A stretch of 64,000 nt of DNA from Mucilaginibacter sabulilitoris (GTDB taxonomy: Bacteria; Bacteroidota; Bacteroidia; Sphingobacteriales; Sphingobacteriaceae), in NCBI RefSeq assembly GCF_034262375.1, contig NZ_CP139558.1, positions 186,001 through 250,000 on the forward strand, written 5' to 3'. Below are positions 51,463 to 60,418 of this stretch, piece after piece (positions within the stretch are counted from its first letter, which is position 1; every line of letters starts with the position of its first letter). The notes beneath the pieces were generated by a model that was not told the origin of the DNA, did not search any database, and was given only the letters and a program-made list of their open reading frames with translations. A program made the position numbers and the translations under genes.

Positions 51463-52890
51463 GTGAAAATGAGAAATATAAAAAGAATTTTAGCCATTAC
51501 CTTTATTTGTGTAATGGCCTGCAGCTGCAAGAAATCGTTCCTGGAGTTGTCGCCGGTTTCCAATGCCAATGCCAATAACTTTTATAAAACCAAAGCCGAT
51601 TTTGAGGTAGCCATCAACTCAGCTTATGCCACCCTGTATGTTATTTATGCTCCAGAGGAGGCTGTGTCATATACTGAGATCATGTCTGACGAGGGAACAC
51701 TGTATGCAGTGGCAGGCGCACAGGCCGATAAATGGGCGATCAGGGATTATACCACTACAGCGAGCAACACATTGGTGTACCAATATTGGCAGGATTATTA
51801 TAAAGCACTGTTTAACATCAACAATGTTTTAGATAAGATACAAACTGCAAGCCTTGATGCCGCTTATACAAACCGGGTGAAAGGCGAAATGATGTTTTTG
51901 CGCGGCCTGTACTATTATAACCTAGTACAATTGTTTGGCGGCGTACCACTGGTTACCAAAGTGATCAGCGCAGATGAAAGTTATGGCATATTACGCTCGC
52001 CGGTTGCCGATGTATATAACCAGATCGTCGCCGACCTGAAATTCGCAGTAGATAATTTGCCGTTGGCAAACGCTGTACCCGCAGTAGGTCGCGCGTCAAA
52101 AGGCGCCGCCGAAACGGTGTTGGGGAAAGTGTACTTGTCTTTAGGTAACAAAACTGCTGCCACGCAGGTACTGCAGGATGTTTACAACAGCGGTCAGTAT
52201 AGCTTATTGCCACAGTATACTTCACTATTTGGGGCTAATGTTAAAAACACCAAAGAGTCGGTTTTTGAAATTCAATATCTGGGTGGTTCAGCGAGCAATC
52301 CTTACAGCCCATATTGGACAGCTTTTGCACCAGTTACCAACGGTGTAATTACCAAATACGGCGGCGGCATTAATCAGGTAACCGACGATTTGTACAATGA
52401 ATACGAAGCCAATGACCCGCGCAGGGACGCCTCTGTCGAAACAGGATATACCGATGCCAAAGGAAATTTTGTAAAAATTAAATTCCCCAAAAAATGGGAA
52501 GACCGCACAGCGCCCACAAGTGGAACCCAGGAGCTGAGCAACAACAATTTTATGGTGCTGCGTTATGCCGACGTACTGCTGCTTTTATCAGAAGCCACCG
52601 GCGACGCTACTTATTTAAACCAGGTGCGTGCACGGGTTGGTTTGCCCGCTTTCGGAACTGCTGGCTATCCTTCGGCTCAATACCCAACAATTGCGCTGGC
52701 TATAGAACATGAAAGAAAAGTGGAGCTGGCATTAGAGTTTCACCGCTTCTTCGATTTAAAAAGGACCGGAAGAGCAGTAGCCGTTTTAACCGGAAAGGGC
52801 AAAGCGGTAACAGAACAACGGTTGGTATTGCCGATACCGCAATACGTTATTACGCAAAACAGTAAGATAACCCAAAATCCGGGTTACTGA
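51463..52890 (+). CDS. SusD/RagB-family surface nutrient-binding lipoprotein
   Basis: A 475-residue lipoprotein with a signal ending in MACSC (Cys20 or Cys22); the start may be Met3. The SusD-like N-terminal half has the TPR-like helices (KTKADFEVAINSAYATLY, YQYWQDYYKALFNINNVLDKI, GEMMFLRGLYYYNLVQLFGGVPLV). The C-terminal half has VLRYADVLLLLSEA and HERKVELALEFHRFFDLKRTG, both classic. It caps the SusC barrel and captures ligand. It lies 11 bp after susC and closes the operon. Confidence 0.95.
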   Translation: MKMRNIKRILAITFICVMACSCKKSFLELSPVSNANANNFYKTKADFEVAINSAYATLYVIYAPEEAVSYTEIMSDEGTLYAVAGAQADKWAIRDYTTTASNTLVYQYWQDYYKALFNINNVLDKIQTASLDAAYTNRVKGEMMFLRGLYYYNLVQLFGGVPLVTKVISADESYGILRSPVADVYNQIVADLKFAVDNLPLANAVPAVGRASKGAAETVLGKVYLSLGNKTAATQVLQDVYNSGQYSLLPQYTSLFGANVKNTKESVFEIQYLGGSASNPYSPYWTAFAPVTNGVITKYGGGINQVTDDLYNEYEANDPRRDASVETGYTDAKGNFVKIKFPKKWEDRTAPTSGTQELSNNNFMVLRYADVLLLLSEATGDATYLNQVRARVGLPAFGTAGYPSAQYPTIALAIEHERKVELALEFHRFFDLKRTGRAVAVLTGKGKAVTEQRLVLPIPQYVITQNSKITQNPGY

Positions 52891-52916
52891 TAAATTATCT
52901 TTCAACCTAAACAATA

Positions 52917-52945
52917 AAGGGAGTTAATGTTGCATTAACTCCCTT
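52917..52945. terminator. Terminator between susD and the DUF1080 gene
   Basis: AAGGGAGTTAATG (52917-52929), loop TTG, CATTAACTCCCTT (52933-52945), a 13-bp perfect stem between convergent genes. The tail is weakly T-rich on both sides. Confidence 0.75.
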
Positions 52946-52958
52946 CGTATTGTACAGC

Positions 52959-53687
52959 CTATTTTAAAATCTTTATCATAAAGTCTTTATACTCAACCTT
53001 CATTGGCGGCCCAACGTGTACCTGTACGCCGATAAGCCCATCCAGCTTGCGGTTAGCGGTATCGTTATCCGTCACCTCGCTCATGAGTTTGCCATTAAGG
53101 TAATGTTGCAGCTTGTTTCCTTTGGCAATAATGTGCAATTGGTTCCAGCCATCATAGTTTATACTTTTCAACAGTTCGGTCTTTGACCCTAATGAATCTA
53201 TTACCTGTGGCGGTTTACCGTTTTCAATAACAACGTTTTGTCCGCGTAGGGCAAGGAATTGCCGACCGCGTTCCTCATAATTTTGTCCGGAGTAACGGGG
53301 ATAGCCCAGTTTGTATTTATCTTTCCCGTCAATATCCTGCTGATACCCTTTCAGGGCATAAGGCAGGCTGTCAATCCGCACGCTCCGGTAATTTACGCCG
53401 CTATTGCCATTGTCCGATATACGGTAGTTTACCTTCAATTCAAAATCGGCCGGGTGGCCGCCCTTCCAGATCAGAAAAGTATTGGCTTTTAAGAGTATTG
53501 CGGGAGTAACTTCGCCTACAATTTCACCATCTTCTACCCGCCAGTATTTTGGGTCGCCCTCCCAACCATTCAGTGTTTTACCATCAAACATGGGTTTAAA
53601 ACCTTTATCGGCCCGTTCAATTAACGTAAATGCAGATGATAAAACAAGCAACAGCATTGCCGGCAGTAACAATTTATTGACCTTCAT
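52959..53687 (-). CDS. DUF1080 (3-keto-disaccharide hydrolase-like) secreted protein
   Basis: A 242-residue protein with a signal peptide (ending near VLSSAFT) and one DUF1080 jelly-roll domain. Typical segments are FKPMFDGKTLNGWEGDPKYWRVEDGEIVGE, DFELKVNYRISDNGNSGVNYRS and WNQLHIIAKGNKLQHYLNGKLMSEV, ending with IGVQVHVGPPMKVEYKDFMIK. The family is concanavalin-like, and some members act on 3-keto-glycosides. It converges on the SusCD operon and may take part in the same glycan use, but this is only positional. Confidence 0.88.
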   Translation of the reverse strand: MKVNKLLLPAMLLLVLSSAFTLIERADKGFKPMFDGKTLNGWEGDPKYWRVEDGEIVGEVTPAILLKANTFLIWKGGHPADFELKVNYRISDNGNSGVNYRSVRIDSLPYALKGYQQDIDGKDKYKLGYPRYSGQNYEERGRQFLALRGQNVVIENGKPPQVIDSLGSKTELLKSINYDGWNQLHIIAKGNKLQHYLNGKLMSEVTDNDTANRKLDGLIGVQVHVGPPMKVEYKDFMIKILK

Positions 53688-53823
53688 AATATTTAGGATA
53701 ATTAGTTAATGAAAGATGCACACAAAGAATGGAATAACAATCCTGTACAATCCCGGTATAACTGCTGAAATTATTTCAGAATTAAAAGGAAGACAATCTG
53801 CATTAAATCAGCGATTGGGGTTT

Positions 53824-53831
53824 TATCTTTG
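53824..53831 (+). promoter_or_regulatory. Candidate -7 element of the small membrane protein gene
   Basis: TATCTTTG matches TAnnTTTG and lies 18 bp before ATG 53850. No clear -33 TTTG is seen at the right distance. Confidence 0.45.
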
Positions 53832-53849
53832 ATATAAGCAATTTGAAAA

Positions 53850-54131
53850 ATGACATTTCATAAAACCATAAAAAGGGAGCTGGAGGTTGCATTCTCCAAA
53901 CAATCTCAACCGGTTGGGTTTCGGGTTATAAAGTACATTGTGTTGGGCTGTATCCTGTACTTTTTTTGGGGGAGCAAACTCCTTTGGATCATTTTGCTTG
54001 TGCTGTTTATTTTTTCACTGGCTTTGCATTTCTGGTACCGATACAAAACCCACGGCTGGACAAAAAGCTATGGGTTGTGGAAATACGACAAAGACGATTC
54101 CTCCCATGAAGATGCACGTAATTTAAACTAA
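53850..54131 (+). CDS. Small membrane protein of unknown function
   Basis: A 93-residue frame with a hydrophobic region of two closely spaced segments (about residues 25-62, VIKYIVLGCILYFFWG, LLWIILLVLFIFSLALHFWY). A basic and aromatic tail (YRYKTHGWTKSYGLW) and an acidic end follow. No family recognised. It has its own -7 element and converges on a serine hydrolase gene with a 3-bp gap. Confidence 0.6.
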   Translation: MTFHKTIKRELEVAFSKQSQPVGFRVIKYIVLGCILYFFWGSKLLWIILLVLFIFSLALHFWYRYKTHGWTKSYGLWKYDKDDSSHEDARNLN

Positions 54132-54134
54132 TAT

Positions 54135-55202
54135 TTATCGATCTAAATAGGCGCCCAATACGTCTACCCGCATTTTATTTAAATCGGCGGTTTCTGTATT
54201 GGAGAGTAAAATGAGTGTTATGTCTTTATCTATCAAATGTACCCAGTTGGAGTTATGCCCGTAGCCACCGCCTTGCCTTTCGGCAAAAAGCGTATTTTCC
54301 TTGCCAATCTTTTTAGGATACACCCAAAAACCAAATGCCACATCCCCAAGTTGTTTATATGGTGTTAACATCAGGTCAACCGTAGCCTTTTTAAGTATGG
54401 TATGATTAAAAATAGCCTGGTCAAAGATTAGCAGGTCCTGCGCGGTAGAATACATGGCCCCGGCAGAAAAATGATTATCCATGTAATGATTGGTAGGCAT
54501 AATTAATGAATCTACACTGCCTTCCTTATTATAATACCCCTCGTCCAGGTTTTTTATAATATCCTCATGATGCAGATAATCAGTATTATTCATTTTAAGC
54601 GGGCGCAGAATTTTTTCTCTTAATACATCTTCAAAGCTCTTGTTATATATCTTTTCAATTATTCTACCCAATATAATAAAGTCGCCATTGCTGTAATTGA
54701 ATTTGGTGCCTGGTGTATCTATTAATTTTTCGGAGCAATATCTGTTAATAAAAGTATCAACAGGCCATAAATTCTGGTCGTACGCTTCTGGTATATATTT
54801 TGGCTGCATTTCCTTTGTGTCTCTGCCGCTGCTGTAAGTAAGCAAGTTTCTGATGGTCGCTTTTTTGGCAGCTTCCCCTTTATATTCAGGGTAATAGGTG
54901 GAAATAGTGGCGTCAAGGTTAATTTTTCCCTGCTCATATAACTGCATAATTAAAACAGCAGTAAATGTTTTAGTAACAGAAAAAATCTGGAACCTGGTTT
55001 TGTCTGAAAATTTAATATCGTAATGCCTGTTGGCTATGCCCGTGTACTTAAGGTAATCAACTTTACCATTTTTGGCTATTAATACAACACCATTAAAGTT
55101 TCTTTTGCTGATGCAGGAATCAACCACTTTATTTACATTTTTGATTTGCGCACTGGCAAAATTTGCAACAAGAATGAATACAATAAAGCTTATATTTTTC
55201 AT
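54135..55202 (-). CDS. Serine hydrolase, class C beta-lactamase-like
   Basis: A 355-residue exported enzyme (signal peptide, cleavage near ANFASAQ). The beta-lactamase/PBP-like motifs are present: SxxK as FSVTKTF (Ser75, Lys78), YxN as NYSNGDF (Tyr170, Asn172) and a GHNSNW segment in place of the third KTG/HxG motif. Such proteins act as peptidases, esterases or D-amino-acid hydrolases as often as beta-lactamases. It is single and convergent with the small membrane protein gene. Specificity is unknown. Confidence 0.88.
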   Translation of the reverse strand: MKNISFIVFILVANFASAQIKNVNKVVDSCISKRNFNGVVLIAKNGKVDYLKYTGIANRHYDIKFSDKTRFQIFSVTKTFTAVLIMQLYEQGKINLDATISTYYPEYKGEAAKKATIRNLLTYSSGRDTKEMQPKYIPEAYDQNLWPVDTFINRYCSEKLIDTPGTKFNYSNGDFIILGRIIEKIYNKSFEDVLREKILRPLKMNNTDYLHHEDIIKNLDEGYYNKEGSVDSLIMPTNHYMDNHFSAGAMYSTAQDLLIFDQAIFNHTILKKATVDLMLTPYKQLGDVAFGFWVYPKKIGKENTLFAERQGGGYGHNSNWVHLIDKDITLILLSNTETADLNKMRVDVLGAYLDR

Positions 55203-55340
55203 TGATTTGATTTAGGAACTTAAAATTAAATATTTATTCCATACTCCTAACTTTCACGCATTCAAAATATTATTAAAAACCTAAACCTGCCAAACCTTTT
55301 CTTTTTAAAAATGTCTTTTTATAGAGATAACCTATTTAAA

Positions 55341-55625
55341 ATGAAAGCATTTGAAATAAGAGTTGGCCAGGGTCAGCGATTGCTAAGGTTTAAGCCGCAA
55401 ACAGATGGCAACACATTTAAAATCTACGCAGCGGATAAAGCTGAGGACTGGATAGACTACGAACAATCCAGATCAGTAGATGTTCCTGAAGATGGCTTAT
55501 TAGGTACTATTAAAGTTTATAGCGAGCGTCATTTTGATTTTGATGGCGCCGGAGCTTTAACCGGCCAGGACCTATCGGGCATAGCTGCGCAAATAGCTAA
55601 ACACCCCCAGTTTAAGTCAAAATAA
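55341..55625 (+). CDS. Hypothetical protein
   Basis: A 94-residue protein from ATG 55341 (MKAFEIRVGQGQRLLRFKPQ); ATG 55311 would add ten residues. It is mixed alpha/beta, acidic and soluble, with no signal or known motif. It looks like a compact cytosolic domain related to small hypothetical proteins of Sphingobacteriaceae. It is followed 24 bp later by a Pro/Glu-rich gene on the same strand, so the two may form an operon. Confidence 0.6.
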   Translation: MKAFEIRVGQGQRLLRFKPQTDGNTFKIYAADKAEDWIDYEQSRSVDVPEDGLLGTIKVYSERHFDFDGAGALTGQDLSGIAAQIAKHPQFKSK

Positions 55626-55649
55626 TTTGTTTCAAAAAAATGAAATATC

Positions 55650-55841
55650 ATGGGTAAGAAAAAAACTATGCCGGTTGAACCTGACGAAATGCCGGTGCAA
55701 CCCGAAAGGCCAGAAATTAAACCATCTACCGATCCTGGCGAACCTCAGATCCCTGAAGAGGCACCGGAAAATATTCCCCGGGAAATACCTCCAGATGAAA
55801 ACCCCAAGCCCGAAATTAATCCCGACGAATTCGAAAAATAG
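55650..55841 (+). CDS. Proline- and glutamate-rich small protein
   Basis: A 63-residue frame starting MGKKKTMPVEPDEMPVQPE and made almost wholly of Pro, Glu, Asp, Lys and Ile, ending NPDEFEK. It is expected to be disordered and acidic. A second frame at 55627-55851 overlaps it but is basic and has no supporting features, so this frame is preferred. No function can be assigned; low-complexity proteins of this kind are common in the group. Confidence 0.5.
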   Translation: MGKKKTMPVEPDEMPVQPERPEIKPSTDPGEPQIPEEAPENIPREIPPDENPKPEINPDEFEK

Positions 55842-55881
55842 GTTAGAATAGCACGTTAAGGCGATAACTTGAATTGGCGGT

Positions 55882-56229
55882 CTATTCGGCTTCTATACGA
55901 ACGGTTTTCATAGCGGTGAGTTCGATGGTAAGATTTACAGATTGTGCCCCTTTTGGGCGTGTGCGGTGGGCAATATTTTTAGGCACCGTGATCATTTGGC
56001 CTTTATTAAGTTCTATTGTTCCGGTTTCGAGATCAAGCATCAGTGTTCCTTCAATAACAATAAACGTTTCATCGGAGTTGGGATGATAATGCCAGTAAAA
56101 ATCTTCCGTCATAATGCTCATCCTTATCACGTGGTCGTTTACTTCTGAGAGAGGGAAATTTTTATAGCCTCCGGCGGCTTTCCCGCTGTGCTCATTAAGA
56201 TCAACAATGTTGGCTGATGAGATAGTCAT
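55882..56229 (-). CDS. Cupin-domain protein
   Basis: A 115-residue single-cupin protein. The first motif is YWHYHPNSDETFIVIEGTLMLDLETG (two His, Glu) and the second is GQMITVPKNIAHRTRPKGAQS. Metal binding is likely. It has no signal peptide. Such stand-alone cupins are often annotated as dioxygenase-like or as phosphomannose-isomerase-like without known reaction. It is transcribed leftward, downstream of the monooxygenase gene but separated from it by a long hairpin. Confidence 0.85.
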   Translation of the reverse strand: MTISSANIVDLNEHSGKAAGGYKNFPLSEVNDHVIRMSIMTEDFYWHYHPNSDETFIVIEGTLMLDLETGTIELNKGQMITVPKNIAHRTRPKGAQSVNLTIELTAMKTVRIEAE

Positions 56230-56259
56230 ACTGATTATGATATTAAGATAACTGACATT

Positions 56260-56300
56260 AAACCCGATTGTTCATATAATAATCATGAACAATCGGGTTT
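56260..56300 (-). terminator. Hairpin between the monooxygenase and cupin genes
   Basis: A 16-bp perfect stem, AAACCCGATTGTTCAT (56260-56275) and its complement at 56285-56300, with a 9-base loop. It lies 66 bp after the minus-strand monooxygenase stop and probably ends that transcript. The T-run is weak. Confidence 0.65.
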
Positions 56301-56365
56301 GTGTATGAAGATACTATAAGCAGCGTAAAATTTATCGGGCTGATAAAACAATTTTACTTTGGTAT

Positions 56366-57913
56366 TCAGCTTTTACGTTTGATGCCTGAATTACAAATAA
56401 ACCATTGCACGGCAGCCTTTTGGAGTTCGCTGTAATCGGGATCACTGTCAGAAGCCCAGGCGATAGTACCGTCGGGGCGTATGAGTACGGCACTCAACCC
56501 TAATTGCTCTTTCGCCCGACCCGAAACATACTTCATTTGATCGCTGTATTCACTTGCGAAAGCTTTTAGTGAAGCATTCATACCAAAATCAAGCAGTATT
56601 CCCTGGCCACTTTGCATTAGCTCGCCAATCCTGGTGCCGTCTTCCAACTCAAAATTGGGAGCACTGTGACCTACAAGTGGGTGGTGGCCACCGAGATCAT
56701 ATTGTGTGAAAATACCCCACACCCGTCCTGCAAAATAAGTGGCACCATCGCGCGTATCTATAAGGTCGCGAAGAATTGTATTCAGTGCGCGGGCTTGCGG
56801 ATTTGGTTTCATGATTGCAACCTGGGCACGTGACCAGTCCAGAACCTGCACACCAATTGGGTGCCGTTCGGCATAATAACTATCCAGCAAGCTTTCCGGG
56901 GCTTTCTCCTGGATGGTTGCGGCGAGCTTCCAGCCCAGGTTCATGGCATCACCCAGCCCAAGGTTAAGGCCCTGCCCCCCCAACGGGGCATGAATGTGCG
57001 CAGCATCGCCGGCCAAAAACACTCGCCCGTTGCGGTAGGTGGTGGCCTGCCGTGCCCTGTCAGTCCAGGTGGTTGCTATGTGCAGGGTGTTGATGGTAAC
57101 ATCGGTGTTCGATACGCGCCGTAGCACCTCCTGTATGTGTTCAAGTGTGATTGGCTTTTCTGAACTATGAAATGCCCCGCCATCAAAATCCTGTATCATC
57201 AGATAACCGGGCTGCGATTGCAAGTACATGCCTATGGGCGTCACATTTCGGCCCGGGCTGAGCTTTTCCGGGTCGGCTATGTCCACTTTTGCCGTGTAGC
57301 CGGTAAATTCAGGCTCCGTACCGGCGAACTCAAAGCCGCCTATTTTGCGAACAACACTACGAGCCCCATCGCAGCCCACAAGCCATTTACCTTTAAAAGA
57401 TTGATCACCGGACTGAACAGTTACCTCATCTGCAGTTTGATGAAAGCCGGTAACAGCAAGCCCGCGCTTGATTACTACACCTAAGGCTTCCGCACGGCGG
57501 GCCAGCAACGTTTCAAGCTCTTGTATTTCGGAAATTAAACTGGTGTCTGTAGCGCCTTGCAGGCGGTATGTCCATTGTGATTTGTCAATATCGCCGTCAT
57601 GAAATGGAATGCCCGCGAAGTGCCCTACCTGGCGTCGCGCCCCCTGTCCGGCATTTTGGTGCGGGTTTTTGACGCGTTTATGTATCTCTAGGTCTTTTAA
57701 CAACCCGCGACGGTAAAGCGCTTCAATAGTAGGCGCCGATAGCCCCCTTATCCCGAAAGGAAGTTGCTTTAAGGGCGAGATTGGATCCTCCGCCTTTTCC
57801 AGTATCAGGACTGAGCATTTAACCAGGGCCAATTCGCAGGCAACGAACAGGCCTACAGGCCCTGCGCCGGAAATGATCACGTCGTATATAGAATGATTTT
57901 GTGTAGCTTTCAT
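56366..57913 (-). CDS. FAD-dependent monooxygenase (PF01494, polyketide-hydroxylase-like)
   Basis: A 515-residue flavoprotein with DVIISGAGPVGLFVACELAL at the N-terminus, a second FAD motif GRVFLAGDAAHIHAPLGGQGLNLGLGDAMNLGWKL and a C-terminal thioredoxin-like domain. It is of the RdmE/PgaE/TetX type that hydroxylates aromatic polyketides, phenols or drugs such as rifampicin and tetracycline. The AraC gene directly upstream (42-bp gap, same strand) suggests substrate-induced expression. It is a second, distinct enzyme from the one at 28829. Confidence 0.88.
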   Translation of the reverse strand: MKATQNHSIYDVIISGAGPVGLFVACELALVKCSVLILEKAEDPISPLKQLPFGIRGLSAPTIEALYRRGLLKDLEIHKRVKNPHQNAGQGARRQVGHFAGIPFHDGDIDKSQWTYRLQGATDTSLISEIQELETLLARRAEALGVVIKRGLAVTGFHQTADEVTVQSGDQSFKGKWLVGCDGARSVVRKIGGFEFAGTEPEFTGYTAKVDIADPEKLSPGRNVTPIGMYLQSQPGYLMIQDFDGGAFHSSEKPITLEHIQEVLRRVSNTDVTINTLHIATTWTDRARQATTYRNGRVFLAGDAAHIHAPLGGQGLNLGLGDAMNLGWKLAATIQEKAPESLLDSYYAERHPIGVQVLDWSRAQVAIMKPNPQARALNTILRDLIDTRDGATYFAGRVWGIFTQYDLGGHHPLVGHSAPNFELEDGTRIGELMQSGQGILLDFGMNASLKAFASEYSDQMKYVSGRAKEQLGLSAVLIRPDGTIAWASDSDPDYSELQKAAVQWFICNSGIKRKS

Positions 57914-57955
57914 ATTAGCATTATTGAAAGCACAAAATTCAGGAATGCCGTCGCA

Positions 57956-58774
57956 TCAGGCTTGTACAAACGCGACAAAATCGTCGCTTACAACCTGCTT
58001 ACCTTTCTTCGCTTTTCGCGCGAATGCCGCCGGCGTGGTGTCGCTGTAGCGCTTAAATTCCCTACTTAGGTGGGATTGATCTGTATAGCCCAGCTCGTGA
58101 GCCAAGCCGGCAAGATTGGTATCAGGGTAATGCCATAAACAGTTTCGCACCTGCTCAAAACGTATCAGAGCCGACACATCTTTAACAGTGTGACCAGAAG
58201 ATTGCTTGAAGTTTCTTTCCAGTGTGCGAAGCGTTGCGTGGGCCGCCGCCGCTACCTGGCTTACCGGCATGGTACCGTTTGCTTCGCGCATAGCAACTCC
58301 TGCTTTAAATAACATACTGTTGGCAGTAATCCGCGACCGTACATTCAAGAAATATTGTTTTACGTGGTCCAGCGCCTCTTCTACCCGGCCGGCATGAATC
58401 AACTTATTTAACGTGGGTTGAAGCTGGGCGATGGGGTGCTCAAATATGTGTAGCCCGTCTTTACCGGACTGTAGCCCGAGCAAATCGAACACAGTCCAGG
58501 GAAAGCACCTGATACCAATAATTTCTAAACGGTTTTGCGTAAAAAAAACAGCAGGCTGATTGAGCAGGCCCATCATAAACGGTGAAGGCAATGGCTGCAA
58601 ACCCCCATGGTAAGAAACGCTCCGGAGGTTTCCGAAATAAAAAATAATTTCAGCGTAGCCATCAGGCTGCACCTCGAAACTTGATTGTATTTCTTCAGAG
58701 TCTTTGGTGTTGTGCCAAAAGCACTTTATGGTATCCCGTAGCTCTTCAGGAGGTTCAAATTCTTGGTGCTGCAT
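57956..58774 (-). CDS. AraC family transcriptional regulator
   Basis: A 272-residue regulator with a C-terminal AraC domain (VSQVAAAAHATLRTLERNFKQSSGHTVKDV and LAGLAHELGYTDQSHLSREFKRYSDTTPAAF). The N-terminal half (EFEPPEELRDTIKCFWHNTKD, EVQPDGYAEIIFYFG) is a sensor of the DUF6597 type. It is the first gene of a two-gene minus-strand unit with the flavin monooxygenase and probably controls it. Confidence 0.9.
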   Translation of the reverse strand: MQHQEFEPPEELRDTIKCFWHNTKDSEEIQSSFEVQPDGYAEIIFYFGNLRSVSYHGGLQPLPSPFMMGLLNQPAVFFTQNRLEIIGIRCFPWTVFDLLGLQSGKDGLHIFEHPIAQLQPTLNKLIHAGRVEEALDHVKQYFLNVRSRITANSMLFKAGVAMREANGTMPVSQVAAAAHATLRTLERNFKQSSGHTVKDVSALIRFEQVRNCLWHYPDTNLAGLAHELGYTDQSHLSREFKRYSDTTPAAFARKAKKGKQVVSDDFVAFVQA

Positions 58775-59066
58775 TTTGAAAGATAACTATTTGGGATTAT
58801 AGGGATGTAATCTTTTTAAATTAGTTAAAGATACCGGACATTTCAAACTATTCCGTATAGGAAAACAATTTTTGTGAGGGCCTGAAATGCAACTACTTTA
58901 TTTTTGAAGAAGGCGTAATAAAAGATTCAGTAAATTTGGAGTGCTTTTGAAAGATTTGTCGACATGCTTAGAAGGAAGGTCATTTTAAGGTTAAGATCAT
59001 CTCTTGTATCATAGCGTCGTACCCGAGAAATGAAGTTCTATTTTCTTCGAAACTCCTAAAAATAAA
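58775..59066. other. Intergenic region upstream of the HEAT-repeat gene
   Basis: 292 AT-rich bases, non-coding. TATTTTTG at 58899-58906 fits the -7 consensus but is 160 bp from the next start, giving a long leader. No strong hairpin or repeat is seen. Confidence 0.45.
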
Positions 59067-59771
59067 ATGAAGGCAATGAGCATTCCGGGATTTTTAACTG
59101 GATTTTTTACAAAAAAATCCCCAAATTGGAAAGGTGAAAAACAAATGAGCGTAATTAATCAGTTGGCCTCCGCACTGGGCCGCCGGGACGAGATACCTAA
59201 CCAGGAACTTGCAAAAAAGATCGCTGAAACTAATGATGAGACGGCTGTCCAGGAACTTGTCGAAAACTTACAGCATAAAAGCAAGGACATTCAAAACGAC
59301 TGCATCAAGGTGCTATATGAGATAGGCGAACTTAAACCGGGTCTGATCTCGGCTTATTCCAAAACTTTCACCGCGCTGCTTGATCATAAAAATAACCGGC
59401 TGCAATGGGGCGCGATGACTGCGCTTTACACGATTATAAGTGAAAATCCGAAAGCTATTTACGAGGAGCTCCCCCGGATTGTTATGGCGGCAGACAACGG
59501 CTCTGTGATCACTAAGGATTACGCGATCAGGATTTTAATAAGTGTTTGTGCATTTAAAACCTATGCGAACGATGCCTTCATCTTGCTAAATGAACAATTG
59601 TTAAACAGCCCGACCAACCAGCTACCTATGTACGCAGAACTCGCGACACCGATGATCAATGACGATAATAAAGGTGTTTTTGTTAAAACCCTGATATCCC
59701 GCCTGGATGATATTGAAAAGGATACGAAACGCAAACGGGTGGAAAAAGTAATAAAGAAATTCAGTAAATGA
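59067..59771 (+). CDS. HEAT-repeat-like protein of unknown function
   Basis: A 234-residue, all-helical cytosolic protein. The segments QELVENLQHKSKDIQNDCIKVLYEIGEL, FTALLDHKNNRLQWGAMTALYTIISEN and PMYAELATPMINDDNKGVFVKTLIS have the paired-helix pattern of HEAT/armadillo repeats, usually a protein-binding scaffold. The start may be ATG 59067, 59076 or the internal Met27 (MSVINQLASALG), which would drop a hydrophobic N-terminal stretch. It is monocistronic. Family is tentative and function unknown. Confidence 0.72.
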   Translation: MKAMSIPGFLTGFFTKKSPNWKGEKQMSVINQLASALGRRDEIPNQELAKKIAETNDETAVQELVENLQHKSKDIQNDCIKVLYEIGELKPGLISAYSKTFTALLDHKNNRLQWGAMTALYTIISENPKAIYEELPRIVMAADNGSVITKDYAIRILISVCAFKTYANDAFILLNEQLLNSPTNQLPMYAELATPMINDDNKGVFVKTLISRLDDIEKDTKRKRVEKVIKKFSK

Positions 59772-59890
59772 CCCTTGTATAGTTTTGATTTGTTTTCAAT
59801 AACCATAAATCATCCTGCCAGCCCAACTGGTATGATGATGCTGTCTGCATAATGCCCATGTTTTGGTGCCTGGCGCCCGAGTTTGAATGA

Positions 59891-60418
59891 TCACGGTAGT
59901 GGACGCAGCACTTTGCGTACCCGGTTCAGGGTATAACTGAAATCCTGGTCGCCTGTCAGGAGTTCCCGCTTTTCATCCAGGATAAAAAGGACATTTTCAT
60001 CACCCTTATACAAGTAGAGCACCTGTCCCGGTTGGCCATAACTAAGTGCAAAGACCACCGCCTTGGGATCGTTTTTGGTACCGCGAATAATCGCCCATTT
60101 TCCCTTCAGCGGCTTCCCGTCAAACATTTCGGTAGTCAGCAAGAAAGTAGCAGGTTTCAGCGTAACGATGTCCCGGAACAAAATAAGCTGCCATTTGAGG
60201 TGATCGCAATCGCCCGCCATGTCGGCATTCATCCGCCGGCTGATCCCGCAGGGAGAGCGGCCTTCAAATATCCCGTAAACGGCTGGCCCTTTTGGCATTT
60301 CCCTGAAGGTAACGCTTTCCGATACCTTATTGTCCGCGGCGGCGGTCTGCCCCCTGGCACTTTGGATCAGTGACCAGCTCAGGCATGTGGATAGGATAAA
60401 AATAAGCGGCTTCATCAT
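59891..60418 (-). CDS. Secreted hypothetical protein, paralog 1 (NlpE-like pattern)
   Basis: A 175-residue protein with a signal peptide (cleavage near residue 23). It has AVYGIFEGRSPC, a later Cys in AGDCDHLKWQLILFRD, then GKWAIIRGTKNDPKAVVF and ends with LFILDEKRELLTGDQDFSYTLNRV. The GxFxGxxPC ... DC ... GKW ... LD layout resembles small beta-barrel proteins such as NlpE, but this is only a pattern. It overlaps its upstream paralog by 4 bp (ATGA), so they are translated together. Confidence 0.7.
   Translation of the reverse strand: MMKPLIFILSTCLSWSLIQSARGQTAAADNKVSESVTFREMPKGPAVYGIFEGRSPCGISRRMNADMAGDCDHLKWQLILFRDIVTLKPATFLLTTEMFDGKPLKGKWAIIRGTKNDPKAVVFALSYGQPGQVLYLYKGDENVLFILDEKRELLTGDQDFSYTLNRVRKVLRPLP

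Noticed and set aside
55627..55851. 74-residue frame overlapping the Pro/Glu-rich gene.
   Set aside because: Basic, random-looking composition; the other frame has a normal ATG and a composition seen in this group.
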